Assembly (NCBI GenBank): GCA_023251725.1
Contig: JAHEYG010000029.1
Span: 1 to 34,101 of the forward strand
Source: Sphingobacteriaceae bacterium
Lineage (GTDB): Bacteria; Bacteroidota; Bacteroidia; B-17B0; Aurantibacillaceae
DNA length: 34,101 bases
Direction: 5' to 3'
In this document: piece by piece, positions 31,958-34,101 of the stretch
How positions within the stretch are numbered: position 1 is the first letter of the stretch
Layout of the letters: each line of letters starts with the position of its first letter
Position numbers and translations under genes: made by a program
Notes under the pieces: model-generated
What the model was told of the DNA's origin: nothing
The model's input: the letters and a program-made list of their open reading frames with translations, nothing else
Databases searched by the model: none

Positions 31958-31965
31958 TACCTTTG
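31958..31965 (+). promoter_or_regulatory. -7 promoter element of serS
   Basis: TACCTTTG is an exact TAnnTTTG match 16 bases before the ATG. No clear TTG is found at the right distance upstream. Confidence 0.45.
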
Positions 31966-31981
31966 GTATACAATTAATTTT

Positions 31982-33256
31982 ATGTTACAGTTAAATTATA
32001 TAAGAGAAAATAAAGACGAAGTTTTAAAACGCCTTTCAATTAAACATTTTAAGGATGGTGAAAGTGTTATTACGAAAATTATCGAGTTAGATAACCATCG
32101 CCGTAACTCACAAAAAGAAGGCGACAACAATAAAGCAGAAGCAAACGCTTTGGCGAAACAAATTGGTGAGTTAATGAAAAGCGGAAAAAAAGAAGAAGCC
32201 GAAAAATTAAAATTAGTTACTGTTGAATTAAAACAAAAAGAAAAACAGTTTGATGAAAAATTAAAAAACATTGAAACAGAAATTCATCAATTATTGGTTC
32301 AGGTTCCGAATTTACCAAGCGAAAAAGTTCCTGCAGGAAAAACACCGGAAGATAATGAAGTTGTTTTGAAGAACGGAAACAAACCGAATTTAGCAACAGG
32401 CTCTGTGCCGCATTGGGACTTAACCACAAAATATAATTTAATTGATTTTGAATTAGGTGTAAAAATTGCGGGACCGGGATTTCCGGTTTACAAAGGAAAA
32501 GGCGCCCGCTTGCAAAGAGCGTTAATAAATTATTTTTTAGATAAAGCCATTGCTGCCGGTTACAACGAAGTGCAGCCTCCGATTTTAGTGAACGAGAGCA
32601 GTGCCTATGCCACCGGACAGTTACCCGATAAAGAAGGACAAATGTATCACACGCCGGTTGATGATTTATATTTGATACCAACCGCTGAGGTGCCGATTAC
32701 AAATATTTACCGAGATGTTATTTTAAAGGAAAATGATTTGCCGATAAAAAATTGCGGTTACACGCCTTGTTTTAGGAGAGAAGCGGGGAGCTATGGGAAG
32801 GACGTTAGAGGCTTAAATCGTTTGCACCAGTTTGATAAAATAGAAATTGTTCAGATTGCTCATCCCGAAAAGAGTTACGAAATTTTAGAGCAGATGAAAG
32901 ACTATGTTGTGGGGATTTTAAAAGAATTGGAATTGCCATTTCGTGTTTTAAAGTTGTGTGGCGGCGACTTGAGTTTTGCTTCGGCATTAACTTATGATTT
33001 AGAGGTGTGGAGCGCAGCGCAGCAAAGATGGTTAGAAGTAAGTTCTGTTTCTAATTTTGAAACTTTTCAAACCAACAGATTAAAATGCCGCTTTAAAGAT
33101 ACAGATGGAAAAATGCAATTGGCACACAGTTTAAACGGAAGCGCCTTGGCCTTACCAAGAATTGTGGCTTCTTTATTGGAAAATAATCAAACGCCGGAAG
33201 GAATTAAAATTCCGAAAGTATTAATTCCGTATACGGGATTTGAAATAATAAATTAA
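31982..33256 (+). CDS. serS: seryl-tRNA synthetase
   Basis: This class II aminoacyl-tRNA synthetase charges tRNA-Ser. It has 424 residues, normal length. The N-terminal antiparallel coiled-coil arm (residues about 1-110; rich in Lys/Glu) is followed by the catalytic core: RALINYFLDKAIAAGYNEVQPP (motif 1 region), 'PTAEVPITNIYRD', CFRREAGSYGKDVRGLNRLHQF (motif 2), 'EVSSVSNFETFQTNRL' and LNGSALALPRIVASLLEN (motif 3). It stands downstream of a strong terminator and has its own -7 element. A small coiled-coil protein gene follows after 26 bases. Confidence 0.97.
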   Translation: MLQLNYIRENKDEVLKRLSIKHFKDGESVITKIIELDNHRRNSQKEGDNNKAEANALAKQIGELMKSGKKEEAEKLKLVTVELKQKEKQFDEKLKNIETEIHQLLVQVPNLPSEKVPAGKTPEDNEVVLKNGNKPNLATGSVPHWDLTTKYNLIDFELGVKIAGPGFPVYKGKGARLQRALINYFLDKAIAAGYNEVQPPILVNESSAYATGQLPDKEGQMYHTPVDDLYLIPTAEVPITNIYRDVILKENDLPIKNCGYTPCFRREAGSYGKDVRGLNRLHQFDKIEIVQIAHPEKSYEILEQMKDYVVGILKELELPFRVLKLCGGDLSFASALTYDLEVWSAAQQRWLEVSSVSNFETFQTNRLKCRFKDTDGKMQLAHSLNGSALALPRIVASLLENNQTPEGIKIPKVLIPYTGFEIIN

Positions 33257-33282
33257 TAATTCGCTTAAAGCGGAAGGGAAAA

Positions 33283-33861
33283 ATGAAAGCTCAATATTTT
33301 TTATTTATTTTATTGGGAACCATTTTTTGGAGATGCGGACATTCCAATCTTTATAACAAACAAATTACTTTATTAGACAGCACTAAAATAGTTTTACAAG
33401 TAAAGCTAAACGAATTAAAAAAAGCGGAATCTAATATTAGCCACTTGCCTTTCGGGAAGTTTGAAGCGTACACTGTTTTTTTAAATTCTAATTTAAAAGA
33501 CACCATTAATAAATTTCAGGCAAACGCCTTGCAACTTTTTATGAGCTCAGGAAAGACTATTAAGCAATTTAACGAAAGTAAACCCGCCTTAATTAAACAA
33601 ACCGAAACAAGCATTTTACAAATTCAAAAATTATCGGGCGATATAAAAGAAAACAGTGTTGCACAAAATGTTATCGATAATTATTTTAATAATGAAAAAG
33701 CGGAGGCAGACAAATTAATAAATGTTATTGAGCAAAACATTAAGGCCTTAAATTTAAGCCTGGTTAATTTTAAAAACAGCACACCGCGAACAGAGGAACT
33801 AATACGACAAATAAATAACGGACAATTACCTGCAATAATTACCGACTCAATCTCTGAATAG
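33283..33861 (+). CDS. hypothetical exported coiled-coil protein
   Basis: This 192-residue protein has an N-terminal signal or anchor (residues 1-17; LFILLGTIFWRCGHS, where Cys18 could be lipidated although the lipobox is poor). The rest is a largely helical, Lys/Asn-rich body that looks like a coiled coil (about residues 30-175). The family is not recognised. A GGAAGGG stretch precedes the ATG by four or five bases, a possible ribosome binding site. It lies between serS and ybeY on the same strand (gaps 26 and 1 bases) and is presumably co-transcribed with them. Confidence 0.7.
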   Translation: MKAQYFLFILLGTIFWRCGHSNLYNKQITLLDSTKIVLQVKLNELKKAESNISHLPFGKFEAYTVFLNSNLKDTINKFQANALQLFMSSGKTIKQFNESKPALIKQTETSILQIQKLSGDIKENSVAQNVIDNYFNNEKAEADKLINVIEQNIKALNLSLVNFKNSTPRTEELIRQINNGQLPAIITDSISE

Positions 33862-33862
33862 A

Positions 33863-34101
33863 ATGGCTATTTCGTTTTCTTCCCAAAACATAACTTTTAA
33901 ACTTAAAAAAAAGGTCAAAATAAAAAACTGGATTATTGCCGTTTCTAAAAAAGAAAAAAAGGCTGTTGGAACAATCGGCTATGTTTTTAGCAACGACAAA
34001 TTGCTTTTAGAAATGAATAAGCAATATCTTAAACACAATACTTATACCGATATAATTACATTTGATTATTCGGAGGGAAAAAAAATATCGGGAGAAATTT
34101 T
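33863..34101 (+). CDS. ybeY: endoribonuclease YbeY (3' end outside window)
   Basis: The first 79 residues of the rRNA maturation factor / 16S rRNA 3'-end processing endonuclease are present. The family signature 'LEMNKQYLKHNTYTDIITFDY' is visible near residues 49-69, and the zinc-binding HGxLHLxGYDH motif would lie beyond the window edge. The start at ATG 33863 is one base after the previous stop. The partial length prevents checking the metal ligands. Confidence 0.93.
   Translation, partial: MAISFSSQNITFKLKKKVKIKNWIIAVSKKEKKAVGTIGYVFSNDKLLLEMNKQYLKHNTYTDIITFDYSEGKKISGEI

Noticed and set aside
32217..32681. 154-codon open frame on the minus strand inside serS
   Set aside because: It lies wholly within the well-conserved serS coding region and its translation has no recognisable domain. 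It is a by-product of codon use.

Overview
The window looks like chromosomal DNA from a low-GC member of the Bacteroidota. Three lines of evidence point there. The first is a 1251-residue surface protein with a gliding-motility / type IX secretion type-B C-terminal domain. The second is the set of lineage-typical genes: a DUF5606 protein, TPR proteins with the 'EILDSI-YAKRIQ' tail, and ribosomal protein L21 with a Lys/Glu-rich tail. The third is promoters of the Bacteroidota type (TTG, then 17-23 bp, then TAnnTTTG) upstream of many genes. Most starts lack a Shine-Dalgarno sequence. I see no rRNA, tRNA, CRISPR array, transposase, integrase or phage gene.

Layout. 1-2208: end of a thiamin operon (thiH cut by the window edge, a small membrane protein, thiF), with overlapping genes. 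2210-4769: alpha/beta hydrolase lipoprotein, small EamA transporter, DUF3592 membrane protein, DUF2071 protein. 4792-9292: three tandem paralogous TPR proteins in one tight operon. 9294-10290 (minus): a secreted protein and rpiB. 10291-10794: a 504-bp divergent non-coding region full of palindromes and repeats. 10795-17662: nadA, a MORN-repeat secreted protein, a large multi-PAS histidine kinase and a LytTR response regulator, apparently one operon with two TTG starts. 17746-20535: mnmG (TTG start) and a methyltransferase, whose gene carries two parS-like sites. 20536-21009: AT-rich non-coding. 21010-23062: cupin and a minus-strand Xaa-Pro aminopeptidase. 23400-27155: the large adhesin-like protein. 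27209-29513: two small exported proteins (minus) divergent from an HTH regulator. 29597-34101: housekeeping genes for DUF5606 protein, gmk, rplU, rpmA, serS, a coiled-coil protein and the start of ybeY.

The most interesting points are the following. (1) Two near-consensus parS centromere sites lie 310 bp apart in two different reading phases of the methyltransferase gene, which suggests selection on the DNA and an origin-proximal location. (2) The rpiB-nadA intergenic region has nested inverted repeats, 10-14 bp perfect palindromes and repeated motifs. It could be an origin-like, regulatory or RNA element. (3) Three TPR-transmembrane proteins all stop after a linker that in related proteins leads into a SpoIIE-type phosphatase, which is absent here. 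(4) A short dispersed palindromic repeat supplies the last residues and stop codon of the hydrolase, and a second, unrelated one sits in the 5' leader of the DUF5606 gene.
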